Notes under the pieces: model-generated
Seen by the model: the letters and a program-made list of their open reading frames with translations, nothing else
Database searches by the model: none
What the model was told of the DNA's origin: nothing
Assembly: GCA_900543275.1 (NCBI GenBank)
Contig: UQQL01000094.1
Coordinates: 1-5,402 of the forward strand
DNA length: 5,402 nt
Direction: 5' to 3'
DNA from: an uncultured Collinsella sp.
GTDB lineage: Bacteria > Actinomycetota > Coriobacteriia > Coriobacteriales > Coriobacteriaceae
Part shown: positions 1 to 4,690 of the stretch, in pieces
Layout: every line of letters starts with the position of its first letter
How positions within the stretch are numbered: position 1 is the first letter of the stretch
Translations under genes and position numbers: made by a program

Positions 1-482
1 TGAGCATCGCCGACGACCGCGGTCGCACGCTGGCGGCCGACGGCACGTGGGATGCAGAGGGCAAGGCTGCCGTCACCACGGGCGAGGACGGCCGCGTGAC
101 CGTCTCGGGCGTGGACTCGGGCAAGCTGGAGGTTCGCGAGCTCAAGGCGCCCAAGGGCTACACCGCCTTTGAGGGCGCGCGCTCCGTGACGGTCAAGGCC
201 GAGGGCCTGGACGTCGACCAGGTGGCCGCCGCCAAGCCCAAACTCACCGTCACGGCCGAGTCGCCCCTGCGCGCCGACAGCGCGGACGGGTCGACGGGCA
301 GCCTGGAGGCGTCGCTCATCAACACGCCCACCGGCACACCCCCTAGCATTACCACCGGAGGCTTTATGCCCTCGACTGGCGATATGGCAATGTACGCCGC
401 GGCCGCCGCAGCGGTCGCCGGAGCCGCGCTCATCGTGGTCGCGCTCCTGGTCAAGCGGGGAGGTGGCAGCCATAAAGAGTAG
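1..482 (+). CDS. LPXTG-type cell-wall anchored pilin/adhesin, SpaA-like (5' end missing)
   Basis: Only the last 159 residues are present; the frame is open back to base 3 and continues off the window. The visible part is the end of a SpaA/Cna-B-like beta-sandwich domain. It carries the family's E-box, REL-KAP-KGY at about residues 45-53 of the visible part, where the Glu normally assists an intramolecular Lys-Asn isopeptide bond. The strand ending in SLIN (about 104-107) would supply the Asn. Then come a Thr/Pro linker, the sorting signal MPSTG (122-126; a variant of LPXTG), a membrane segment at about 129-150 and the short basic tail KRGGGSHKE. This is the standard signal for sortase anchoring or polymerisation at the cell surface. 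It lies 108 bp upstream of the major pilin on the same strand, so it is probably the tip or ancillary pilin of the same operon. Codons are strongly GC-ending, unlike the next gene. The protein's full length and N-terminal adhesive domains cannot be judged here. Confidence 0.88.
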   Translation, partial: SIADDRGRTLAADGTWDAEGKAAVTTGEDGRVTVSGVDSGKLEVRELKAPKGYTAFEGARSVTVKAEGLDVDQVAAAKPKLTVTAESPLRADSADGSTGSLEASLINTPTGTPPSITTGGFMPSTGDMAMYAAAAAAVAGAALIVVALLVKRGGGSHKE

Positions 483-577
483 CTGGCAGCCCCACAGAGA
501 GCGGGGCGAGACGTAGCGAAGTAGATGCTAAGACACAGACAGATGATGATCGATCGAATGAGAACCAATCGGAAAAT

Positions 578-582
578 GGAGG
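578..582 (+). promoter_or_regulatory. Ribosome binding site that fixes the pilin start
   Basis: A perfect GGAGG lies 8 bases before the ATG at 591. An upstream in-frame ATG at 525 has no such site and would put a charged, non-hydrophobic stretch in front of the signal peptide, so 591 is preferred. Confidence 0.8.
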
Positions 583-590
583 AAAAGAAG

Positions 591-2435
591 ATGAGCATGA
601 GCAAGAACATCGCACGCCTGGCAGTAACCGCCGGCCTCACAGCAGCGCTGAGCTTCGCCGGCGTCATGGCCCCGGTGACCATGGCGTTTGCTGCTGAGGG
701 CGGCTCAACTGTGACGTTCAGTGATTCCGATTACGCCAAGTCGTCTACCTACAAGGGCATTCAGATCTTCAAGGCTAAGGTGACTACGACTAACGGAACC
801 ACGACGGTGAGCGGCATCGAGTGGGCCGGCGCCGATACGACTGAGCAGCAAGCGATCCAGCAGGCTGTTGTTAATGCAATTCAAACTGAAAAAGGCGATT
901 ACAACAGCACGAACGCTCAGGATGCAGCCGACTATCTGAGTGCAAATGCCCACGTCTCGGGGACGTCCGAGCAAGTCAAAAACGATAATGTACTGAGTCT
1001 GATTGCTGCCAATCTTGAAAAGAACACTACGCTTACTTGGAAGGAAACGTCGGCAAACAGTGCCCAGCTTACTGATCTCTCTGCTGGTTACTGGCTGTTC
1101 CTTACTAAGACGCCTGGTAAGCCTGACGGAAAGTCTACCGACGCGTTTACGGCTCCTGTGTATGCTGTGATTGACGGCACCAACGCAACAACCATTAAGC
1201 CCAAGAAGAGCGTCCCCACGGTCGAGAAGAAGATCCTCGATGATGCTGACGCTGCGAAGGCGACGGATATCAAGAGCTCAAAAGCATGGAAAGACGTTGC
1301 TGACTCCCAGATCGGCCAGGAGGTGAACTACAAGCTCACCGGCAAGATTGCCAGCAACTACGCCACCTTTGACGCGTATGCTTACAAATTCACCGATAAT
1401 CTTTCGACGGGTCTGGATTATGTCGGTAACTCAGTCGAGGTGTACGCCCTGAACAACAACACCTACACTAAGATTAGCTCGACTTCCTATACGGTTAGCT
1501 TCCAGAATCAGAAACTTACCGTTGACTTTCCTGTTGACAACAACGGTAATAAGGGTTTGAAGTCTGCCATTGCTGACGGTACTGGCACCCTCAGCATTGA
1601 TGAGAACACCGAGATCGTTGTCTTCTACAAAGCCAAGCTTAACAAGAACGCTGTTATCGGCAACAACACCGCAGCGAACACCGTGGGTGGCAACCCCAAC
1701 ACCGTCACGCTCACGTACTCCAATAACCCGTATGGCATTGACACGGGCGAGACGATCGGGGACACCGTCGCCGACTTCGCCTTCAAGCTCAATCTTAAGA
1801 AGGTCGACCAAGGCACTGAGAAGGGTCTTGGAGGTGCTGTGTTCACTATCCAGTCCGATGATACAAACACGAAGGGCCAGTATGTTGCCTCGGAGGACAA
1901 TGAGGATAAAAAAGTTGTTGCTGGTCAACTCGTGACCGTCGAGGGTACCGACCTTCCCAGCTACGTGCAGTTCACGTCTAGCAATGTCAGCGGTAAAGAA
2001 GGAACGATTGAGGTCAAGGGCCTCGATGCCGGCACCTACAAGGTGACTGAGGTCCAGACTCCCGATGACACTAAGTACACTAAGGCAAACCCCTTTACCT
2101 TCACCATCACTGCGAAGTACGACGATAAGACCATGAATGTGACGGGCCTCTCGGCTGATGTCTCCGGGGAGGACAAGGGCCGCACCGACATCGCCTTCGG
2201 CAATCTTGACGGTAATGCCGGCGACAATGCTCTTCATGGTCAAGACGGCACCGGTACCAACGCCGCTGCCGGCGAGGTCACCATCAACATCGGCAACACC
2301 AAGTCCGTCGGCCTCCCGCTCACCGGCCTTAACGGCGTGACCTTCACTTGGATCGCTGGTGGCGCGGTGCTGTGCATCGGCGTGGCGCACCTCATCCGCA
2401 GCCGTAAGCAGGCTGAGGAGTCCGAGCAGGAGTAA
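591..2435 (+). CDS. Major pilin subunit, isopeptide-forming, LPLTG-anchored
   Basis: A 614-aa surface protein that should form the pilus shaft. Residues 1-34 are a Sec signal peptide (basic start, hydrophobic core, likely cleavage AFA|AEG). An N-terminal domain follows to about 200, ending in a Lys-rich KPKK-SVPTVEKK stretch (203-214). This stands where the pilin-motif lysine lies in related backbone pilins; it is not a textbook YPK motif. A fimbrial D2-type domain spans about 214-380, with the typical GQEVNYKLTG strand (243-252) and a closing NTVTLTYSN strand (371-379) that can give the isopeptide Asn. A SpaA-like domain runs about 396-570, starting FKLNLKKVD, with the E-box strand YKVTEV (483-488) and a closing strand near NIGNT. 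The sorting signal is LPLTG (575-579), followed by a membrane segment (about 583-602) and the tail RSRKQ..., which is acidic at its end. It lies 108 bp after the preceding pilin gene. Its middle uses many more T- and A-ending codons than both pilus neighbours, which may reflect exchange of pilin alleles. The pilin call is firm; exact domain borders are estimates. Confidence 0.9.
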   Translation: MSMSKNIARLAVTAGLTAALSFAGVMAPVTMAFAAEGGSTVTFSDSDYAKSSTYKGIQIFKAKVTTTNGTTTVSGIEWAGADTTEQQAIQQAVVNAIQTEKGDYNSTNAQDAADYLSANAHVSGTSEQVKNDNVLSLIAANLEKNTTLTWKETSANSAQLTDLSAGYWLFLTKTPGKPDGKSTDAFTAPVYAVIDGTNATTIKPKKSVPTVEKKILDDADAAKATDIKSSKAWKDVADSQIGQEVNYKLTGKIASNYATFDAYAYKFTDNLSTGLDYVGNSVEVYALNNNTYTKISSTSYTVSFQNQKLTVDFPVDNNGNKGLKSAIADGTGTLSIDENTEIVVFYKAKLNKNAVIGNNTAANTVGGNPNTVTLTYSNNPYGIDTGETIGDTVADFAFKLNLKKVDQGTEKGLGGAVFTIQSDDTNTKGQYVASEDNEDKKVVAGQLVTVEGTDLPSYVQFTSSNVSGKEGTIEVKGLDAGTYKVTEVQTPDDTKYTKANPFTFTITAKYDDKTMNVTGLSADVSGEDKGRTDIAFGNLDGNAGDNALHGQDGTGTNAAAGEVTINIGNTKSVGLPLTGLNGVTFTWIAGGAVLCIGVAHLIRSRKQAEESEQE

Positions 2436-2535
2436 CGCTCGCTCACCCATCCCTCTGGCAGGCGAGATGTGATGGCCATGAGACTTGCGGACACTTTTCT
2501 CGTCTATTTACGTTCTTGCTTTGCCATTCGCTTTT

Positions 2536-2574
2536 CGGGGCAGACTCCGCACTGGAGTCTGCCCCGTTCTTTTT
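2536..2574 (+). terminator. Strong intrinsic terminator after the pilin genes
   Basis: A perfect 13-bp stem (2536-2548 with 2554-2566, arm CGGGGCAGACTCC) has a 5-base loop GCACT and is followed by TTCTTTTT. It lies 100 bp after the pilin stop codon and should end the pilin transcript, separating it from the cassettes, the regulator and the sortase downstream. The preceding 2436-2535 holds no gene that I can support. Confidence 0.93.
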
Positions 2575-2623
2575 GGGAAGTGTGGTCAGGCTCCATTACC
2601 CGAAAGATCGAACGTCTGCCTAT

Positions 2624-2637
2624 CGAACAAATGTTTG
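2624..2637 (+). promoter_or_regulatory. LexA/SOS-like box, copy A
   Basis: CGAAC-AAAT-GTTTG fits the Gram-positive LexA operator CGAAC-N4-GTTCG with one mismatch in the right arm. It is identical in copy B although bases nearby have changed. It ends 103 bases before the small ORF. The right arm runs into TTGTCA, which could be a -35 element, but no good -10 stands 16-18 bases later. A TAAAAT at 2679-2684 is conserved in both copies but lacks a recognisable -35. The promoter is therefore unresolved, while the operator itself is a good match. Confidence 0.62.
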
Positions 2638-2740
2638 TCAAAATCGCGTTTACCAGCTGCGGGTGCATGCACTCGCAGTAAAATTGCTTTGCGACGCATC
2701 CCGTGCGCGGGCGGCCGACGACTCGATCGGAGGTCACCAT

Positions 2741-2893
2741 ATGCTGAAATTCCTTAACGCGCTCGCCGCCCTCGCGGCGGTGGGCTCGTTCGTCATCGCG
2801 TTTCTTGACTCGTATGAGGTTCGGTTTAAGGTCCGTAGGCGCACGCGCGGTGCGGACGGTAGAAGGCAGTTGCGCCGCAACAAGCGCAAATAA
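2741..2893 (+). CDS. Small single-pass membrane protein with Arg/Lys-rich tail, copy A
   Basis: A 50-aa protein that I do not recognise from any named family. Residues 5-22 (LNALAALAAVGSFVIAFL) form one hydrophobic helix. Residues 23-50 hold 13 Arg/Lys against 3 acidic residues, so by the positive-inside rule the tail should be cytoplasmic and able to touch phospholipid or nucleic acid. The start is fixed by GGAGG at 2729-2733, 7 bases before the ATG; longer in-frame ORFs upstream lack such a site and run across the LexA-like box. The gene has a LexA-like box upstream and a hairpin right after its stop codon, so it looks like a stand-alone, damage-inducible unit. Inferred roles, in order of preference: a TisB-like membrane toxin of a type I toxin-antitoxin pair, an SOS division inhibitor of the SidA/YneA kind, or an unknown stress peptide. 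That it is a real gene is supported by near-perfect conservation in copy B. Confidence 0.75.
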   Translation: MLKFLNALAALAAVGSFVIAFLDSYEVRFKVRRRTRGADGRRQLRRNKRK

Positions 2894-2985
2894 GAATGCC
2901 CGGGGTTAGAGGCCCGGGCATTTAACAACACCGGAAACTGGTCGCCCGCGCTTTCGATCACTTACGCGGGGTGCGTCGTTTCCTG
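2890..2985 (-). ncRNA. Candidate antisense RNA convergent to small ORF, copy A
   Basis: On the minus strand a TACAAT box (2996-2991) would start an RNA near 2985. This RNA would run through the CCCGCG/CGCGGG stem (2945-2950 with 2965-2970, 14-base loop) and stop at the two-way hairpin beside the small ORF, giving about 95 nt. It would pair with the 3' end of the small-protein mRNA, a layout known from Bacillus type I modules such as txpA/RatA and bsrG/SR4. The TACAAT and both stems are conserved in copy B. No clear -35 is visible; the position is taken up by the third inverted repeat. This is a hypothesis from layout only. Confidence 0.3.
2895..2922 (+). terminator. Hairpin just after the small ORF, copy A (usable on both strands)
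   Basis: Perfect 10-bp stem AATGCCCGGG (2895-2904) with CCCGGGCATT (2913-2922) and an 8-base loop, one base after the stop codon. The T-tract is weak on + (ATTTAAC) and weak on - (ATTCTTATTT). Because AT ends flank a GC core it can act as a two-way terminator for convergent transcripts. The arms are unchanged in copy B while the loop differs. Confidence 0.65.
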
Positions 2986-2996
2986 TAGCTATTGTA

Positions 2997-3029
2997 TCCC
3001 GAATCGCCCCGCCGATCCGGGACATTTTG
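2997..3029 (+). terminator. Distal inverted repeat, copy A: second terminator or operator
   Basis: TCCCGAATCG (2997-3006) and CGATCCGGGA (3013-3022) flank a 6-base loop and are followed by CATTTTG. There is one A-C mismatch on the + strand RNA, which becomes a G-U pair on the minus strand RNA. It may be a back-up terminator for the small ORF. Alternatively, since it abuts the minus-strand TACAAT, it may be a protein-binding site. Confidence 0.45.
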
Positions 3030-3102
3030 AAAACGCAAACACGTCTGGCAAATCCGGACAATGCGGCCAGGCTCCGCTGGGCGAGGAACCGTGTGTAACT
3101 AT

Positions 3103-3116
3103 CGAACAAATGTTTG
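3103..3116 (+). promoter_or_regulatory. LexA/SOS-like box, copy B
   Basis: The same CGAAC-AAAT-GTTTG as in copy A, 103 bases before the second small ORF, with identical flanks (CTAT before, TCAAAATCGCG after). The conserved TAAAAT lies at 3158-3163. Confidence 0.62.
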
Positions 3117-3219
3117 TCAAAATCGCGTTTACCAGGCGTGGGTGCATACACTCGCAGTAAAATACCCTTGCGACGCATCCCGTGCGCGGGCGGCCGACGA
3201 CTCGATCGGAGGTCCCCAG

Positions 3220-3369
3220 ATGCTGAAATTCCTTAACGCGCTCGCCGCCCTCGCGGCGGTGGGCTCGTTCGTCATCGCGTTTCTTGACTCGTATGAGGTT
3301 CGGTTTAAGGTCCGTAGGCGCACGCGCGGTGCGGACGGTGGACGGCATTTGCGCCGAAAGCGCAAATAA
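3220..3369 (+). CDS. Small single-pass membrane protein with Arg/Lys-rich tail, copy B
   Basis: A 49-aa paralogue of the copy A protein. Residues 1-40 are identical in protein and in DNA. The tail differs: R41 to G, Q43 to H, and one Asn lost so that it ends RRKRK instead of RRNKRK. It has the same hydrophobic helix (5-22) and 12 Arg/Lys in the tail. GGAGG at 3208-3212 lies 7 bases before the ATG. The frame and basic character are kept despite the tail changes, which supports both copies being functional. Function is unknown; see copy A for the inferred options. Its mRNA would be closed by the hairpin directly after the stop codon. Confidence 0.75.
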   Translation: MLKFLNALAALAAVGSFVIAFLDSYEVRFKVRRRTRGADGGRHLRRKRK

Positions 3370-3463
3370 GAATGCCCGGGGGTCGGATCCCGGGCATTTA
3401 ACAAAAGCTGAAAACTAGGCCGCCCGCGCTCCCAAACATTTACGCGGGGTGCGTCGTTTTCTA
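3366..3463 (-). ncRNA. Candidate antisense RNA convergent to small ORF, copy B
   Basis: Minus-strand TACAAT (3474-3469) would start an RNA near 3463 that runs through the stem CCCGCG/CGCGGG (3423-3428 with 3443-3448, 14-base loop) to the two-way hairpin. Compared with copy A the stems are the same and the loop sequence is largely different. That is what one would expect of a structured RNA with copy-specific loops, but two sequences are too few to prove it. No -35 is recognisable. Confidence 0.3.
3371..3398 (+). terminator. Hairpin just after the small ORF, copy B (usable on both strands)
   Basis: Perfect 10-bp stem AATGCCCGGG (3371-3380) with CCCGGGCATT (3389-3398) and an 8-base loop differing from that of copy A. 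The T-tract is weak (ATTTAAC), as in copy A. Confidence 0.65.
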
Positions 3464-3474
3464 TTGATATTGTA

Positions 3475-3507
3475 TCCCGAATCGCCCAGTCGATTCGGGA
3501 CATTTTG
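3475..3507 (+). terminator. Distal inverted repeat, copy B: second terminator or operator
   Basis: Perfect 10-bp arms TCCCGAATCG (3475-3484) and CGATTCGGGA (3491-3500) with a 6-base loop, then CATTTTG. It fits a weak intrinsic terminator on the + strand. It also directly abuts the minus-strand TACAAT, so an operator role is possible. Confidence 0.5.
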
Positions 3508-3560
3508 AAAACTCAAATGCGGGCTTAGGCACGAACGGTATCTATTTAATTCCGAAAATT

Positions 3561-3569
3561 ATGTATAAT
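3561..3569 (+). promoter_or_regulatory. Extended -10 promoter element of the regulator gene
   Basis: TG-TATAAT (3562-3569) is a perfect -10 with the TG extension. The -35 position (about 3541-3546, TCTATT) is poor, as is common for extended -10 promoters. Transcription would begin near 3576, which would place the in-frame ATG at 3561 upstream of the mRNA start. Confidence 0.5.
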
Positions 3570-3587
3570 TCCAATACAAACTGGAAT
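3568..3587 (+). promoter_or_regulatory. Dyad at the regulator's transcription start: possible autoregulatory operator
   Basis: ATTCCA (3568-3573) and TGGAAT (3582-3587) form a perfect dyad with an 8-base spacer across the predicted start of transcription. TAATTCC also occurs directly repeated at 3547-3553 and 3566-3572, 19 bases apart and thus on nearly the same DNA face. The winged-helix protein encoded just downstream is the obvious candidate to bind here. Confidence 0.35.
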
Positions 3588-3599
3588 CGAACGAAAACG

Positions 3600-4568
3600 A
3601 TGGAAATGAACGAAGCACTAATCTACTTACAAGAAGCACTAGGCCTTTCCGCCAAGACCAAAACTTGGCCTGGATCCGCATGCTTGCCGCTGCATCTGCG
3701 GGCGATTGAGGTCCGCGCTGTTGAGGCAAACGGTTTTTCGTTTTTGCTTGCAAGCTTGCCTACTGGCGTCGGGCTTCCCGAGGCTAAGAGAGTCTATAGC
3801 CAGCTAGCCTTGCGCGCGGAGACTCCTGTTGTCGTTTCGTTTCCTGATGCCGATGCACGTCAGCGCAAAGCATTGGTTGCACAAGGGATTCCGTTTGTTT
3901 GCCCCGGTAGACAGGCTTTTCTTCCATTTATGGGCACAGCTTGCACGGAGAGGGGCGGTGCCCGGTTTCGCAATCATGCGACCAAGATGTCACCCAACGC
4001 ACAGGCTGCCGCAATCTGGGGAGCAGCCCAGGAGCCATATCGTCCCTATGACCTTTGTCGTGCGCTTGGGATTTCGGCAAGCCGCGCGAGTGAGGCCATA
4101 ACCGAGCTTGTTGACAGGGGGCTCGCGAGGCGCGAGCGTCGCGAGCGACGTGTCGTCGTGTTCCCTGTTGCCGTTGAACTTCTACTCAGCGAACACATGG
4201 CAGAGCTATCCTCGCCTGTCTCGAAGGTCATTTTTGCAAAGAAGACGCCGCAGATCGACTATCTTGTTGACGCCGGGGAGACGGCGCTCGCTGCGCGTTC
4301 GATGCTCGCTGCGCCGGGCATGGAACAAAAGGCCGTCTTAAGAAGCGCATGGCGTCAACTGAGCGACCTCGAAGTCGCAGACGGGGAGTTGCCGGATAAC
4401 GAAACGGCGATGATCCAAGTGTGGCGCTATGCACCCGTGTTTGCCGACTCCTCCCGTGTCGACAACATTTCGCTTGCGCTATCTTTGGCGGCAATCGACG
4501 ATGAGCGAATTCAGCTGGAAGTCGATCGCATGTTTGGAAAGGAATATCCATGGCAAGAAGCGCAGTAG
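3600..4568 (+). CDS. Winged-helix regulator, AbiEi-antitoxin-like
   Basis: A 322-aa protein from the ATG at 3600. An in-frame ATG at 3561 would give 335 aa but overlaps the TATAAT box and lacks a Shine-Dalgarno site. The site before 3600 is also weak, so the start is uncertain; 3606 is a further option. Residues below count from 3600. The N-terminal domain (about 1-115) ends with a PDADARQRKALVAQGIPFV stretch and a PGRQAFLPFMG motif. These recall the non-HTH domain of AbiEi/MarR-like proteins that partner nucleotidyltransferase toxins. A winged helix follows at about 131-190: SPNAQAAAIW, the recognition-helix region LGISASRASEAITELVDRGL, then a basic wing RRERRERRVVVF. The C-terminal domain (about 205-322) is unrecognised and includes an AGETALAARSML motif. 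Regulation is probably by itself, through the dyad at its promoter. Its 3' end overlaps a short ORF in the manner of a coupled second gene. It may control the lost partner, the sortase downstream or other genes. The DNA-binding call is good; the AbiEi link rests on recall of family style. Confidence 0.72.
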   Translation: MEMNEALIYLQEALGLSAKTKTWPGSACLPLHLRAIEVRAVEANGFSFLLASLPTGVGLPEAKRVYSQLALRAETPVVVSFPDADARQRKALVAQGIPFVCPGRQAFLPFMGTACTERGGARFRNHATKMSPNAQAAAIWGAAQEPYRPYDLCRALGISASRASEAITELVDRGLARRERRERRVVVFPVAVELLLSEHMAELSSPVSKVIFAKKTPQIDYLVDAGETALAARSMLAAPGMEQKAVLRSAWRQLSDLEVADGELPDNETAMIQVWRYAPVFADSSRVDNISLALSLAAIDDERIQLEVDRMFGKEYPWQEAQ

Positions 4569-4594
4569 AAGGTCTCCAAGAATTCGAACCGTAG
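4550..4594 (+). pseudogene. 14-codon ORF overlapping the regulator: possible stub of a lost partner gene
   Basis: An ATG inside the regulator's last codons opens MARSAVEGLQEFEP and then stops at TAG. A start overlapping the upstream stop is typical of translationally coupled toxin-antitoxin partners. From memory, AbiEii-like nucleotidyltransferases paired with such regulators often begin with a similar 'SA-x-x-L-x-x-F' stretch. Nothing after the stop resembles a nucleotidyltransferase. I infer that the partner was deleted, leaving its first codons. A chance ORF of this length is possible, so confidence is low. Confidence 0.3.
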
Positions 4595-4660
4595 GCGGTG
4601 CTTCGGTCCTAGCTGCGTTGTCCGGTGCATGAGCTCGCTAATCGGCTATTATTTGTTTAG

Positions 4661-4674
4661 ACAACTTGAGTTGT
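4661..4674 (+). promoter_or_regulatory. Palindrome before the sortase gene: possible operator
   Basis: ACAACT-TG-AGTTGT has perfect 6-bp arms and ends two bases before the sortase ribosome binding site. A TATTAT (4647-4652) just upstream could be a -10, without a recognisable -35. A repressor binding here would block sortase transcription or the ribosome site. It may equally be a chance dyad. The rest of 4595-4690 shows no gene and no convincing terminator. Confidence 0.35.
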
Positions 4675-4690
4675 AGAGGAGTGACCGGCG

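Larger units (their letters stand above)
2582..3039 (+). repeat. Tandem cassette, copy A (~458 bp)
   Basis: First of two direct copies, with a period of 478-481 bp. It contains, in order, a short similar leader (GTGGTCAGGCTCC against GCGGCCAGGCTCC in copy B), a LexA-like box, a 50-codon ORF, a GC-rich hairpin directly after the stop, a second stem (CCCGCG/CGCGGG), a minus-strand TACAAT, and a third stem followed by CATTTTG. From the box to the start codon (2620-2740) I count 9 differences to copy B; the first 120 bases of the ORF are identical. The 3' non-coding part is more diverged, but its stem arms are kept. I see no transposase or flanking inverted repeats, so plain duplication is likelier than an insertion sequence. 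Confidence 0.93.
3063..3517 (+). repeat. Tandem cassette, copy B (~455 bp)
   Basis: Second copy of the cassette, separated from copy A by 23 bases (3040-3062). It has the same order of parts: LexA-like box, small ORF, two-way hairpin, CCCGCG stem, minus-strand TACAAT and distal inverted repeat. Similarity to copy A stops after GACATTTTGAAAAC-N-CAAA at about 3517. The bases from there to the regulator's promoter region are unrelated to copy A. Confidence 0.93.

Noticed and set aside
489..507. GCCCC/GGGGC hairpin between the two pilin genes as a terminator
   Set aside because: The stem is only 5 bp with a 9-base loop and no T-tract. At best it is an mRNA processing or stability element.
525..590. 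Upstream ATG (525) as the pilin start
   Set aside because: It would add 22 polar and charged residues before the signal peptide and has no Shine-Dalgarno site, whereas 591 has a perfect one.
1431..2450. Long minus-strand open frame of 339 codons opposite the pilin
   Set aside because: It mirrors the pilin codons, has no ribosome site and no recognisable protein features, and the + strand pilin is unambiguous.
2607..2620. A second LexA-like site in GATCGAACGTCTGCC upstream of copy A
   Set aside because: It has a left half CGAAC but no matching GTTCG/GTTTG right half, and it is absent from copy B.
2906..3503. Minus-strand open frames spanning the cassettes (for example 3129-3503 and 2989-3348)
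   Set aside because: They read through the opposite strand of both the hairpins and the small ORF, lack good ribosome sites, and their encoded sequences are not conserved in the same way between the copies. The + strand ORFs have GGAGG and keep their frame across an indel.
2582..3517. The tandem repeats as a CRISPR array or an insertion sequence
   Set aside because: There are only two ~460-bp units with a coding content; there are no short regular repeats with spacers, no transposase, no terminal inverted repeats and no target duplication.
4580..4592. GGTTCGAATTC on the minus strand, resembling a tRNA T-loop and thus a possible tRNA remnant or attachment site
   Set aside because: The bases around the loop do not pair as a T-stem (TACGG against TCTTG) and no acceptor or anticodon stem can be built. 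The sequence also lies partly in the overlapping short ORF.
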